Origin: Ctena decussata | Taxonomy: Eukaryota; Mollusca; Bivalvia; Lucinida; Lucinidae | Length of the DNA stretch: 64,000 nucleotides | Reading direction: 5' to 3' | Assembly (NCBI GenBank): GCA_963989385.1 | Contig: OZ022501.1 | Span: 692,001 to 756,000 of the forward strand | In this document: positions 35,080 through 49,100 of the stretch, piece after piece | Layout: every line of letters begins with the position of its first letter | How positions within the stretch are numbered: position 1 is the stretch's first letter | Notes under the pieces: model-generated | The model's database searches: none | Told to the model about the DNA's origin: nothing | What the model saw: only the letters and a program-made list of their open reading frames with translations | Position numbers and translations under genes: made by a program

Positions 35080-37076
35080 AAAATAAAAGCACATACAAGG
35101 AAAGTCTATAAAACACAATTGAGTCCGATTTCACAGTAATGAATGATTTATTTCGCTGTTTTCTACCGGTTTCACTGTTATAGTACAGATCATCAGGAAC
35201 AAATATGGCGGCTTTGTGTCACATGGAGACGACGTTAGCAACGTAGCGTTCCTGTCGCACACGCCGTAACGTCGACTTCCGCTAATTACAGTACAATAAG
35301 CTGTCCCATTAATATCTATACAGCGTAGTGTAATAATTGCATATAGTTCATTTTACTAATATAAGAGTAAGTAGTTATTAATACATGTATATAAAAAACA
35401 ATGTATGTTGATGGTACAGATTATGAAGACCTATTTAGCTTAGGTTTAAGAAGTTTAATGAAATATTTTTCTTTTGCGCGCCTTAATGACATGCTTTCAA
35501 AATACATTTTGTAGAACGGGAAGATGTAGTATTTCGGATCTTGCCGATTGGCACATGTACTTATGTGTTCACTAACATGAAGCATTCTGGTACTTGGGTC
35601 TCGGATTTGCTGATTGTGTACAGTGACCCATTTTCGTAAATAGTTTCCAGTTTCGCCTATATATTCTTCGCCGCAGCCTCTGCATTTCATGACATAAATC
35701 ACATTTTTTACTTCACAGGTCATTGTTTCATGTACGTAAAATTTTCTACCGCAATTAAAATCAAATGCGGTGCCTTCTAATAAATGAGTGCAGAGGCCGC
35801 AGTTTGGCCTCTGACAACGTTTTACTTCGTGTTCAGAGGCATGACTAAATTTGGCTTTTGTAAGAATTCGCTTCAAATTATTTGGTTGCCTTTTGCTTTT
35901 AATTATTGTAAACTTTGAAAGAATACTTTTCATTTTTGGGTCTTCTTGTAAAATTGGAAAATTATATTTTATGGTATTAAATATCTCTGTATTTCGCAGA
36001 AAAATAATTTCAGAAGAACAGGTACTAGAAACCCAAATGAACGAACTGAAGACGTTTTTAGTCCAACAAAAATACCCTGAGAATATCATTGACAAGGGAA
36101 TCAACAGAGCTATGAATCTTGATAGAACTGTATTAAGACAAGTTGCGCAAAAGACAGAGGAACCTGTCATTACTTATGTGTCCACACATAATCCGCAAAA
36201 TACAGAGATATTTAATACCATAAAATATAATTTTCCAATTTTACAAGAAGACCCAAAAATGAAAAGTATTCTTTCAAAGTTTACAATAATTAAAAGCAAA
36301 AGGCAACCAAATAATTTGAAGCGAATTCTTACAAAAGCCAAATTTAGTCATGCCTCTGAACACGAAGTAAAACGTTGTCAGAGGCCAAACTGCGGCCTCT
36401 GCACTCATTTATTAGAAGGCACCGCATTTGATTTTAATTGCGGTAGAAAATTTTACGTACATGAAACAATGACCTGTGAAGTAAAAAATGTGATTTATGT
36501 CATGAAATGCAGAGGCTGCGGCGAAGAATATATAGGCGAAACTGGAAATTATTTACGAAAATGGGTCACTGTACACAATCAGCAAATCCGAGACCCAAGT
36601 ACCAGAATGCTTCATGTTAGTGAACACATAAGTACATGTGCCAATCGGCAAGATCCGAAATACTACATCTTCCCGTTCTACAAAATGTATTTTGAAAGCA
36701 TGTCATTAAGGCGCGCAAAAGAAAAATATTTCATTAAACTTCTTAAACCTAAGCTAAATAGGTCTTCATAATCTGTACCATCAACATACATTGTTTTTTA
36801 TATACATGTATTAATAACCACTTACTCTTATATTAGTAAAATGAACTATACGCAATTATTACACTACGCTGTATAGATATTAATGGGACAGCGTATTGTA
36901 CTGTAATGAGCGGAAGTCGACGTTACGGCGCATGCGACAGGAACGCTACATTGCTAAGGTCGTCTCCATGCGACACAAAGCCGCCATATTTGTTCCTGAT
37001 GATCTGTACTATAACAGTAAAACCGGTAGAAAACAGCGAAATAAATCATTCATTACTGTGAAATCGGACTCAATTG

Positions 37077-37112
<36 letters not shown>

Positions 37113-40100
37113 GCCATTCAAAATTGTATAAGTTTCTCAATACACTTCACCCATGCATTGCCACATGGCAATAGATGCCAGACATTTACTTTGATAGGGG
37201 TCCACAATATCCACTGACCAGATAAAATTTAAACAGATTTTTAAGGCAGGCTTTCAAGGCCTAAAGTGTCATTAAAAGAATCCAGTGAAATCCCTTTCAA
37301 TGTGTGTTTTGAAATAAAAGGAGGAAAGTATTAATCTTTTCGTCTCAAATGATTGTAGTACTGGACCTCATCATTAAAATTTCGTGAAAAATTCCAGTGC
37401 AATTCCAAACAATGTTTGTTTTGAAAAAAAATTAAGAAAGTATAAATATTTGTTTCACATACATTTTTTTATCAGCTGGAGCTTGGCTTACACTTACTTT
37501 GGTTTTCTGCCTCTTGGATCCTTTTTCTCTTTCTGTTGATGTAACTTAGGACAACCAGACGGCTTGGAATGATAGGGAAACTTGCCAGTCACATGACCTG
37601 TACCGTCACACCCCTCAGTTGGACACCGTCTGCTGCAACAGGAAGAATTCATTTATTTCATATGCTGTAATTTCACAAATAAACCGCAACACAACAAAAC
37701 CAACAAAGTTGCATATGCGCCCAGCAGCCTGGGCATCCCCAATTCCGCTCAGAGTCTTCACTGTGCACTTAAAGGGTGGCTAAGTGTCTCAGCTAGCTCC
37801 ATGCAGACAAAGAAGATTCTGATCAGACTAGGTGGATACCCAGATCTGAGTCTTTGCTGGGGGCACATGCCACTTTGTTGGTTTGTCATTTTGTGGCTTA
37901 AATGTTACTGAAGCATTGATGTTTGCAATCTTCATGCTTCATTAAAAGTTTCACCATACAGAGAAGACTAATCAATATGATCTGCAAATTTCTGTATAAA
38001 ATCTTTGCAATAAATGTAATGAAAAACAAGAGGATCATGACAGTCTTGTATCACTCTCCTGAGAACCAAGTTCAAAGATGCGCTTTACATGTGGTGCATA
38101 ATATGCCAGTCTGAACTTTTTAGCTAAACAGAAGCAAAAGCTCTGTCACTAAAGCATGCAGGATAACCTCTACCTTAACAAAATTTTTATATACTAAATA
38201 CTATTTCCATTCCAAAATTTAGTTTCCAAGGCACATGCCTAATTCATTAAAGATGCACAACCAGCCATATTTCAACAGTCTGTTGTCAGAGTAAAACTGG
38301 AAACATTGGTTTGTTTACTTTACATGAAAATTAAAACACTATGCCCAGCCATTCTTGAGCCTCAAAGCTGTGTAAGTATGGATGAAAAATGGCAATAACT
38401 CTGTAAATTCTAAGTGCATGAACTTGACCTCAGTGTCATTGAAAGGGTTTGGGTGGCACTCTGTAAATGTTAGGCCAATATCTAATTACAGTCCATAAAT
38501 CAACTGAATCCACTTATGGGTTGAGGAGATATGTGTCTATAAAAATCTTCAACACATGTAATGTGGGTGCCCATGCTGATGCCAACCCCAGGGTGACAAG
38601 AATGGCTTTTCCTGTAATTTTGTATGGGCAAGCTAAAAGTATCATTTACAATGAACTCTTTTCAATTTTGTACAGTATATATACCTCACTGTTAACTCTG
38701 CTGCCTGTTCAGGTGGTCTGATAACAGTAGGTGGTGCTCCTGTCTCTTCTCTAGTTGACCCACCAAGGCGGTCACCCAGCACCGACTCTTTGTTCATGTT
38801 GATCTCAGAATAAGGGCAGCCAAAGGGACTGAAAATTTGAAGCCAATTCATATGAACCTATTCAGGAGCAAAAGTACCTTCAGGACAAGCTACTGCCACT
38901 CTTCTGGATGGGGTTCTAATGGAAAGAATATACTCCTTGAGCAGTATATTGTTTCCTTTCATAGTAGACCCGACTATTATGAGCTATGTCCTCCAGAGAG
39001 CAAATAGGACATAACAAAAGTTGTTGTTCTTGCATAAATGGCAGCCAAAGAGGAGGAATAGGCTATAACTTTCATGTGCTGAGAGGGGCCATAATCCAGT
39101 GATTAGAGTGGCTCGGCTATTGTGCAAAAAGTCACCGGAAGGTCGTGAGTTCGTGGCCCACCGTCGCCATCCAACAACAGGAAAACTCTCTCGACAACCC
39201 AGCAGTAAATGGGTACCTTTTTCAAATCAGGGAAGGATAAGGCAGTGAAAGAAGAGGGATGGGCTCCGCCTTTCATCAGCGGAGATACAGTGGGTCTCTA
39301 ACCCCCACTGCCCCTACGGCTATTAGGCTATGGGAAACCTTTACCTTTACCTTTTTTCATGTGCTGTGTTCAAAATACAGTCAACTTCCAACCTCAAATG
39401 TCCCTACCACCACTAGGCTATGGCAAACCTTTACCATTCAACTAAATGTGGTTCAGCAGAATTTTTTGCTGTTTTCTATTTTTGCCTCTCTTTTTATGCT
39501 CCATATTGAAAGGGCTGCATCATCCAAAGCAACAAACAGGAAGTCATCGTGGAAAAAGATGAAGGTGTACCCACTTGCTGCCCAAACAATTAGTCAGAAA
39601 TAACATAGTTTTGTTGGAGATGATATTTATCATGTACAATCATCACATGTATTTAACTTACCTATGATGGCCATTAAACTTGGGACCTTTGATATGACCT
39701 ATACCCTTACAGCCTGGAGTAGGACAGACACCGGGACCAGAGCTCACCACGAGGTCAGAGGCAGCTGGAAAAAATAGAAACTACACTAATTACTCTACCA
39801 TCACCCTACAGAATTTCTCAAACACGCATTTCCATCTTTTCACTTGGACATCTAAATTTGTGCAACTGCAGGATGTCCTATAAAACTGTTGGCAGAGTGC
39901 TAAAGTCTACTGTGTGAGGTACTGTTTGCTGAGCAAGACTGTTCCAATAAGGGGGTCACAACACACCGGTACCTTTTCCTTTGGGTCAGCTGGATTCAAG
40001 TATCAATACTGAAGTGAATTTGCAACAAAAAGAATAGTTTACGACAAGCTTTAATTTGCAACTCAACTGCCTGTATCTTATTGTAAATGATGGCAAGCTC

Positions 40101-43100
40101 CCACAAATAATATAATTTATCTCCCTTGGCAAGGATTACTGTTTAATGGTAGTTTCCCGCTGCAAATCGAAGACCAATAGCACAAAAAATAATCAAATTT
40201 TTCAGCAAGAAACATTGTGATAAAATCCTAATCAATGTAAGTTGATTAAGTTGTATCATGCACGTAATTCTTAGTTATATGAATGTTGCTTCTTGAAAAA
40301 TTCCACTAACATAAGTAGTATTTCAACCGGCAGGAATATGCCCTACAGACTATACTTACATATGGGTGGTACGAGTGGATGTCCTGTCTTAGCACACCAT
40401 CCCGGTGGGTGAAGGTCAGGTGAGTCATCATCCAACCAGTAATCATAAATATCTAACCAGCCATCAAAGTGTACTTTAACCATGTGATTCTCTATCTCAA
40501 CTATTGTCGCGACTCGTACTAGCACCGGGTTACGTTTATCAACCAACTCAATTTTCATGCCTGGATCAAAAGCCACTGGTGCTTTCTGCAATATATAGTG
40601 GATATTTACTCTTTTGCAATGAATACCATAAATATCGTCATCAAGTTTGAAGAAAGCTGATATTTTCAAGAATGTTTTCATCACATGGGATGAGGATATT
40701 TTGAATAATTATAATACAGGAGAAAAATTTTCTTTTTATTTTCTACTTTTTCAGAAGCAGTGTTTCGGCATGTATGCCTTTTGGGACTCAGAGGTAGCAT
40801 CACAAACAAAGCGGTAAGAAGGTGGATTTTATTTTGCTAAGAACATGATCAATTGATCACGGTTATAAATGACTGGGCTAAAATCTTGGATAAGGGCGGT
40901 CAGGTTGACACTTTCATCTTGGACTTCGAGAAAGCTTTCGACATTCCCCCTCATGAATTACTTAAATGTAAGCTATACGGCTATGGTATTGGTGGGAAGA
41001 CTCTGAAATGGATAGATTCTTTTCTCTGTTACAGACAGCAGCGTGTGGTGGTAAATGGAGTTAAGTCGGATTGGGCCCCAGTTTTGTCGGGTGTCCCCCA
41101 GGGCACCGTGCTTGGACCATTGTTGTTCTCGTTATACATTAACGATATAACAGAAAATATTGACTTGGAATTCAGACTTTTTGCTGACGACTGTGTTTGC
41201 TATCGTGAAATCAGAGATATTGAAGACAGGGTGAAACTTCAGGAGGATATAGATCGTTTAGGTTGTTGAGCAAGGAGTTGGGGCATGAGATTTCAACCTG
41301 TAAAATGCAATATAATGCAGATTACAAGGAAACGGATCAAGAAGATCAATGCTTCCTATACCTTAGAGGGAACGGTCCTCAGTAATGTAGAAACTATCAA
41401 GTATCTCGGCATAACCATTGCCAATGATTTGAAATGGAACACACATGTCAGTAATATTTGCACAAAGGCTAATAGGACCCTCGGCTTCCTCAGACGTAAC
41501 TTGGCAGCATGTCCACAAGATGTTAAGGAGTCAGCATACAAGGGACTGGTGCGTCCAGTCCTGGAGTATGGCAGTTCAGTTTGGGACCCTCAAAGTATAC
41601 TTCTTCAAGATGAACTTGAGAAGGTGCAGAAAAGGGCAGCTAGATTTGTAACGGGAAATTACACATATAAAACTGGGAGTATGACTGGCATTCTGGAGAA
41701 ACTTAAGTGGAATCCCTAAAAAAAGAGAAGGAAAGATAGTAGACTCATATTGCTTTACAAAGGTCTGAGGGGTGCAGCCAGTTTACCCATAAATGACCTT
41801 GTTCCCCCAAATAGGCGTACCAGGAATCATCATTCCCTGACATTTCAAACCCCATTGGCTGGGACTGACATTTACAAGTCCAGTTTCTTCCCCCAGACTA
41901 TTAGAGATTGGAACTCCCTGGAAGATTCACTTATTTCTGCTGCTGAGGATGCAGAGGATTCAGTTACTAAGTTTACTTCTCTTATAAGGGCTAGGGACTA
42001 GCTTCCCTGGATCACAGGTCCTGGTGAATGATTGTCCTTGGACGGATCACCAGTAAACAATTCTGATTCTGATTCTGATCTCACTACCTGCTTTCAATGT
42101 TTTCACATCAGAAACAATTATCTCCAGTCCTTATGTTATATTACAGTCAGTTATGTTGGCATTTTTAACATATCCCGCCTCTCAACACTTTTGTGCCAGA
42201 GAGCTTTAACAAATGAGCCTCGACGAGAAAACCAACAAAGTGGTTGTGCGCCCAGCGCAGACTCATCAGCCTGGGCATCCGTCCAGTCTGATCAGAGTCT
42301 TTGCTGTCAGCATGAAGGTAGCTTAGAACCTTAGCTACCCTTTGAGCACTTAGCGAAGACTCAGATCAGACTGGGTGGATACCCATGCTGATATGAGTCT
42401 TCGCTGGGCAAACAACCACTTTGTTAGTTTTGTCGTGTCGCGGCTCAAATATTTTCACTAGTAAGGCTTCCGTTTCCCACTTACTGGTTTGAAAGCCCTA
42501 GCAGGTACAGCAGAACTCCTGGTCTCATTCAAGTAGGTGTCCCAGGAAAAATCTCCTGCATTATAATCTGTAAATGATAATAAAACATAGAAAATTAATT
42601 TGCTTCATTTAAACAAGACCACATTTTATTAGCCCAAATATTTAGACATCACAGTTTTGTTGTGGACTCTTCCATTAGAACAGGACTAGGTGGAAAGGGA
42701 TTGTTGTAAGTCATCTATGGTGTCCCAACAACTTCCCAAGGTTATGGAATAGACTAGACTAGAATTCCATCCTTCAATTAAGACCATGAATTAACATTTC
42801 CTGATCTGCCCTCCAACGACATGTGTTAATCAGCGATAATTCATGGGTATTTCTTATTTTTAAATATGCATCTTATCTAGAGCTCTGCATACCTTATTTA
42901 TTTGACTATAAAACAGTGTTTTTTTCCAGCTTAAGAACGACCCAAAATATCTAAATCCATCTTATAAGATGGATCTAGATATTTGGGATTGTTTTGGAAG
43001 AGAAAAAAAATGTGTCTTATATCCAAAACAAAACGGTAAATAAACTTACTACAAGGAGGTGAAAGCACATATCCATTAGCATCACAGAAACCTATTGGAT

Positions 43101-46100
43101 GGATAAAAGGGGAGGTAACATCACACCAGTAATCATAGTTATTGTCCCAGCCATCAAAATGGACAAGAATCTTGTCTCCCATGGTGTCCGCCACCGTGGC
43201 AACACAGATGAGGGAGGAATTTTTCTTGTCCACAGCCTCCAGCTTGGAACCAATACGGAATGCATTAGGAGTAACAGACTGAAAATAGACAGATAACAAG
43301 ACAAAGTCAGAAAACACTTCTTCTGGATCTCACTTAAAGCTGCTTTTGATAACAATTTCCAAAAATATATGGAAATGAACTAAGTCAAACCTGCTTATGT
43401 GCTCACCTCTATTAAGGGATCACCTGCCTTTAGCAGCCACCTTTTCTGGGTCCCTTGGACCAAAATACAGTGGAAATGAACCTGTATTAGGGGGTTTCCT
43501 GTCTTAAGCAGCCAATTTTTTGGCTTCCCTTGGGGGACCCCTTAAGACAGGTTTGACTGTACGTATCTAAATTCCTAAATTCAAACAACAGATGATTCAA
43601 GCAAACTGTGTGGTCCCTGTCAGTTTGAATCATCAAGGTTTGACTGTAGTCTTCAGCGTGTTTCTGTTTCTGCCTTTGAAGTGCTTATTTTCTAAAAAAA
43701 AGAAAACATATACCTATATGGCAATGGTTGTAATTTTTTTGTATTAAAATCTTGTCTGTTTGAAGATAGACTGTGAAATACTTCAAAATGTCAGAAATTG
43801 GTAAATACATACTGTATATCATTGGAAGAGAGGAATAATTTTCACAAAATAAATTTAATCTGACATGCACGTAAAACTCATGCAATTATTATCTGACATT
43901 ATCAGTGGACATGTTGATACTGACTCTTCATGAAATACCTACAAATTAATGCACACTCCCTTTCGTACTCAGCAAATCTTTATATACTACATGTATTATC
44001 TAAGTTAGAGGATAAATGAGAAAGGTTGGAAAAAGTGACAGAAATAGCATGCAATGGCACTTTGAAAGGTTAAAGCTTACTTGTACAGGTTGATTAGTAA
44101 AGAGTGATTTTGGAGCAGCTGACCCTCGTGTCATCTTCAGATAGGCACTCCAACTGAAATCATCTACGGTAAACCCTGAAAGAATATATGGAAGCTGCAT
44201 ACCAAGTTTCTATGAGATCTGTTAATGTGGCTATCATGTTTTCAAAGAGGAATAACTTCCACTGTTTAGTATTGACTTCCCTGTAAGAACAACCGGGGTC
44301 TACTTACAAAGGAAAGAATTTATTTTTTGGGGAGCAAATTCTTTCCTTTATAAGTTGACCCTCCCCACCTTGAAAAGGAGGCAAAATGGAATTGGAAGTG
44401 TTGTTTCCCCTGCAAGTGTTCATGTATTCATTCATGTTTAACTGGTTCATGAAAATGTTGCTATTGCACCTCATTAAAACCACCAGGCAAAGAGGCTAAG
44501 CTAGGCAAGGGACATAATGTGTATTTTCTGTAATTGCCATCCTACATTTATCATACCTGAAACACGGACAGCAGTGAAAAACCAGAAGAATAATTTTCTA
44601 TTTGATTAATTTATAGAACGACTTTAAAATGTAGAACATAAGTTTTTTTTTAATTCAAAAGGGAAGAACTACTTCTGATAAGCAATACAAAAGTGATGTG
44701 TATACTTTCAGAGGAAGTCACTCTGCTATGTTTGCTTCCTTTCTCAGTAGGGATCAACTCTTAAAGGAAAGAATTTGCTTCTCTAGGAGCAAATTCTTTC
44801 CTTTAAGAGTAGACCCTTCTTCAAAGAGTTACCTTATTCACAGAAGCAAACAGGTGATATAACATTATATTCCGAAAACAGGCAGGGGCATTTATTAAAG
44901 CAGGGGCATTTATTAGGATTAAAACTGTTTTACAGTAATTCGAAAACAGTAGATAGTAATATCACATATTTACCTTTTGGTGGCTGAAGTGTTTTACCAT
45001 TCTTCTCACAAAAAGTCACTGGGAAAATATAGGGTGAGTCAATATCTGTCCAGAAATCATAACATTCAGAGTAACCATCAAAGTGCAGCCGTATTCTGTG
45101 GCCACAAAGTTCAGACACACTTAGAACACAGAACAGTGACTGATGGGAGGGGTCCACACCCTCAAGTCTCATACCAACTCTAAAATTGTTTCTGGCTGAT
45201 GGAAATGGCTGAAAATTACAATATATATTACAGACAATTATTCTTCTGGTGGTAAGATGACAAAATAAAACAACTATACTCTTTGCAATGTGTAGGTAAC
45301 AAGTTTGTTAGAGACAAAAGCAAAAGCAAGTTTATCATAGACAAAAGCAATAACAAATTAATTAGAGACAAAAGCAGCTGAATCCTAATTTTCTGTAGAA
45401 GTAAATGTATTCTATCACTCACATCAATGATTAATCATCTTAAAAAGTTGAAGTTTGAATTGAAATCGAGTAACAACTGCACAAAGCGAACACTGATGTA
45501 CATGTCCAAAAAATGCCCATTGGAAAGGAAATTATTGTTGTAATGCACTGTGACTTGTATGCTTAGGCACTGGTGTTGACGACAGAAGGCATCTACCTTC
45601 ATATTGAAAGGAAGGTCTGAATTATTTTGATTTCTAATAATCTTGTTACATTTACTTTAAAGTGATTCTTAACTTTTGGCGAAAGGTATATTGACAGAAT
45701 TCACATACGGTATTATGAGATGTGTAACGAGAATAGTTCGGAAATAGAAACTATAAAACTTTACATTGTTTTACAATATCTACTGGGTTACAAGATTGTG
45801 AGTTTTCCTCTCCAAACCAACCCCAAATATTCAGATCCACCTTATAAGATGGATGTATATTTTTGGGATTGTTTTGGAACAAAAAAATTTCATCTTAACA
45901 TAGCATAATTACACAAGACAGATTTAGATATCTAGCTTCATTCTGGATGGGTAGAAAACTCTGCAGAATGAATACTACATGGCTTGTGATCATAACAGCC
46001 TTTCACTCTGAAGCACTTTTGAGGGAAGTCATAAACCCACAACATAATGCTTTTGTAAAGAAATGTGGAAATTTATCCCATAATTATGTTAAAAAGCCTC

Positions 46101-49100
46101 ATTATGTGTACACCTATGCTGACAGCATCCATTCATTTAATGTTTGTCAGTTTAGAAAATATTTTGTCTGGCAAGTGTTAAGAATGGTGTTCCTACTCAG
46201 GCTATATTCAATAGCATATTAAGCCTTTCGTTCATTTATCCATTTGTAGTTTTGCACAAACCTTATTTTTAGCTAGATGACCTTAACCCTTGTGAAATAA
46301 ATTTTGGAGCCAAACTTCCCTGTTTATTAACTTTAAAGCCTCAGATACTCCTCCTGCTAGAGGTAACATCACAAATCAATACAAGCATGAATGATGGCTC
46401 CACAATGCTACTTGGTCTGGGCTTCTAACAAGACTAAGAGAAGCAAATGCATGCTAACAGTCCTATAAACAACATTGTGTCAGATGTAAAGAACTGAACT
46501 AATTTTAATCTATGTTCAGAAAATCATGCACTATTCATATAAAAGTTCAAAAGCATCAATGGTACTTCTGAGTCAAGAAATCAGACAGAACAGTCAAAAA
46601 CACTTGCATATATACATAAATTCTAAATTCAACTTACATTTTTGAACAACTTTGGTGGTGTATCTATGGCCTTTTCATCTTCCAAGTATCTTGACCAAAT
46701 AAATGCTTTTGGTTTCTTCCCTCCTGAATTACAAAATCATCATCAATAAAGTATTCGAGTTTGCCACCTGGGACATGTCGTTACGCGAATCAAAACTGAA
46801 CAAAACAGTATTCAGTTTCATAAGAAGCTATATGTGGGGAGGGGGCCTATCATCAAGTTTTTCTGCTTCTTTAACAGGTCCAGTTGCAAACACACAAATA
46901 AGGATCCTCAGCTTTATATATTTCCACCATCTACAGCTAAGAATAAATAGGACAGAAGCAAATGTGTAGTTGAGATATGTATTTATCAGAATTACTGTAA
47001 AGCTTTTTGCTGGGAAAAGTGAAGTTATGATTTACATCTCATCTGAAAGAGAAAGTTAGACAGAGACGCAGGGGATAAATCCCAACAGTCTTGATTTACT
47101 AGCTCTTACAACAAGACTTCTTAACCGATCTCTGTCTATCAGCAGGATGTTATTAAGGTGTATAGATTCACCTCCAAGGGAGATCACTCTGATAAGGAAC
47201 TATTTTCCTCCTTCCCAGTATGGAGCAACTCTTAAAGGATGAATTTGCTCTCTACAGAGACCAACTTCTTTCCTTTAAGACTTACCCCCATTGAGAAAGG
47301 GGCTCACCTAACAGGGAAGCAAATACTATTCTGTTTAATTAATCTCCCTTTTAAGAATGGGGACAAACCAGGCAGGTATATCTTTACACATAAACCTACT
47401 CTGTTTCTACTCACCTTGTAAGCCACCTTCTTTCTTTATTTCACCATTACCATTTATACTGTCTTTGAATAACATCTTTTTACGTTTATTTTTCAATCCC
47501 AAAACCACTCTTGACATAGCTCCATGTCTCTTCACTTCTCTCATACGTCTGTTGAAACATAATATTATATACATATGAAACAGCTATAGATAAATCTCTA
47601 AATATTCTCCTTAGGTGTATGGATTCACAAGCAAGGGCAGCAACTCTTGACATTTTTAAATTTGCCCCCTCCCCTTTTCCAATGGAGGTCAACTCTGACA
47701 GACAGAGTTTGCTCTCCAAGTACACCCTGATTTTAGAAGGGCTCTTTTGTTCAGGGAAGCAAACTGGAGCCATTAACATGGAAAAACATGGCAGTGTGCC
47801 CATTCATCATATGCTGTTCCAATACTATAATAATATCAAACTGTTAAAGGTATGTGTGAGGTGGAAGACTAAAGGATGCCTGAAAGCAAATGAAATTAGG
47901 TCAACCCTCCAAAAGACAGAGCTGTACAAATAAATTATGTTAAAATTCTTATGAACTATTTTGCTGAAGCTAATGCTTGTATGATCAGATGACACTGCCC
48001 TTCTACAACAGATGCCCTTCTTCAAAGATGAAATACAGTCAAAAGTCTTTATCTCAAAGCCATATTGACTGTCAGACAGAAACCGTTTCTGTTTAGACAC
48101 AACTACTTTATTTATTAAGACGGGAGGTTTTGCTTCCAAAATTACCACAAATATGCAAAACAGACGTGTGTGTTCCAGTTATAAAATGTGGTTTTCTCTT
48201 CCAAAACAAAGATCTTACAAGATGGATCTAGATCTGTGAGATAGTTTTAAAAGGGAAAAACCCATCTTATAACCAAAAGCATATGGTAGACCTCAAAGGG
48301 AATTTTTTTGTTAAGTTTCTGAGAAATTCTGCAAAAGTCTAGGAGATGTGGTAACAAAGGTAACAAAAATAAGTCTACAGAAGTTAATTGGGATATTGGG
48401 ACAGATGTATTTTGCAGGGTGTGGGGGGGGGGGGGGGGGGGGGGGGAGGGGGGGCCACATGAAAAGTTAAGAAGAGTTAACAAACTGACAGCAGCAAAAT
48501 ATACTGTTTCAGGTAAATCAGAGGAAAAAGACTGTGCTTCTCAACAATCTGGTTACTGCAGTCTCTGCATGCCATCTGGAGGCTTCAAACATTTTTTACA
48601 AACCAACACACACAGTTACTGTTTATATTATGACTATATGTACATACTTGCTGTCAAAAGCACCAATACAAGTCTGACTACAGAATCGTCCCTCCTTGTA
48701 GAAGTCTGTAACAAACCCATATTCTCCACAGTTCTCACATTGACTGATCTTATCTTTGTTACTCACTGCAGGGGCATCTTCTGAGGGCTCTGAAATAGGG
48801 TCAACTCTCTATATCTCAAAGTCAAGTCCATCTCAAACTACTTATATCTCCAAGTAAATTTTCTGGTCCCAGAAAATTTAATATGAATTACGAGTAGTTT
48901 GAAATAACGTAAGCTGAAATATATAATAGGTGTATTTTGGGATGAAACATCAGGTACATTCAGGCATCTTAATGTGACATCTCATGAAGAAATAAAAACT
49001 CCAAAGAAATCTATGTCTCACCTGTCAATGCAGTGTCACAGAAACAGACTAAACCACATAACCTGACATAGTTCATGCTACTGTCAGAAAATTAATACTG

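Noticed and set aside
34549..35134. Tyr-Ile repeat proteins
   Set aside because: Translations of (TA)n microsatellites next to Penelope-like fragments.
35851..36003. Extra N-terminal residues of the plus-strand GIY-YIG frame
   Set aside because: This part is the antisense of the minus-strand copy; the true plus copy begins at about 35995.
40853..42001. Functional LINE reverse transcriptase
   Set aside because: 5'-truncated and broken by TGA and TAA inside conserved coding sequence.
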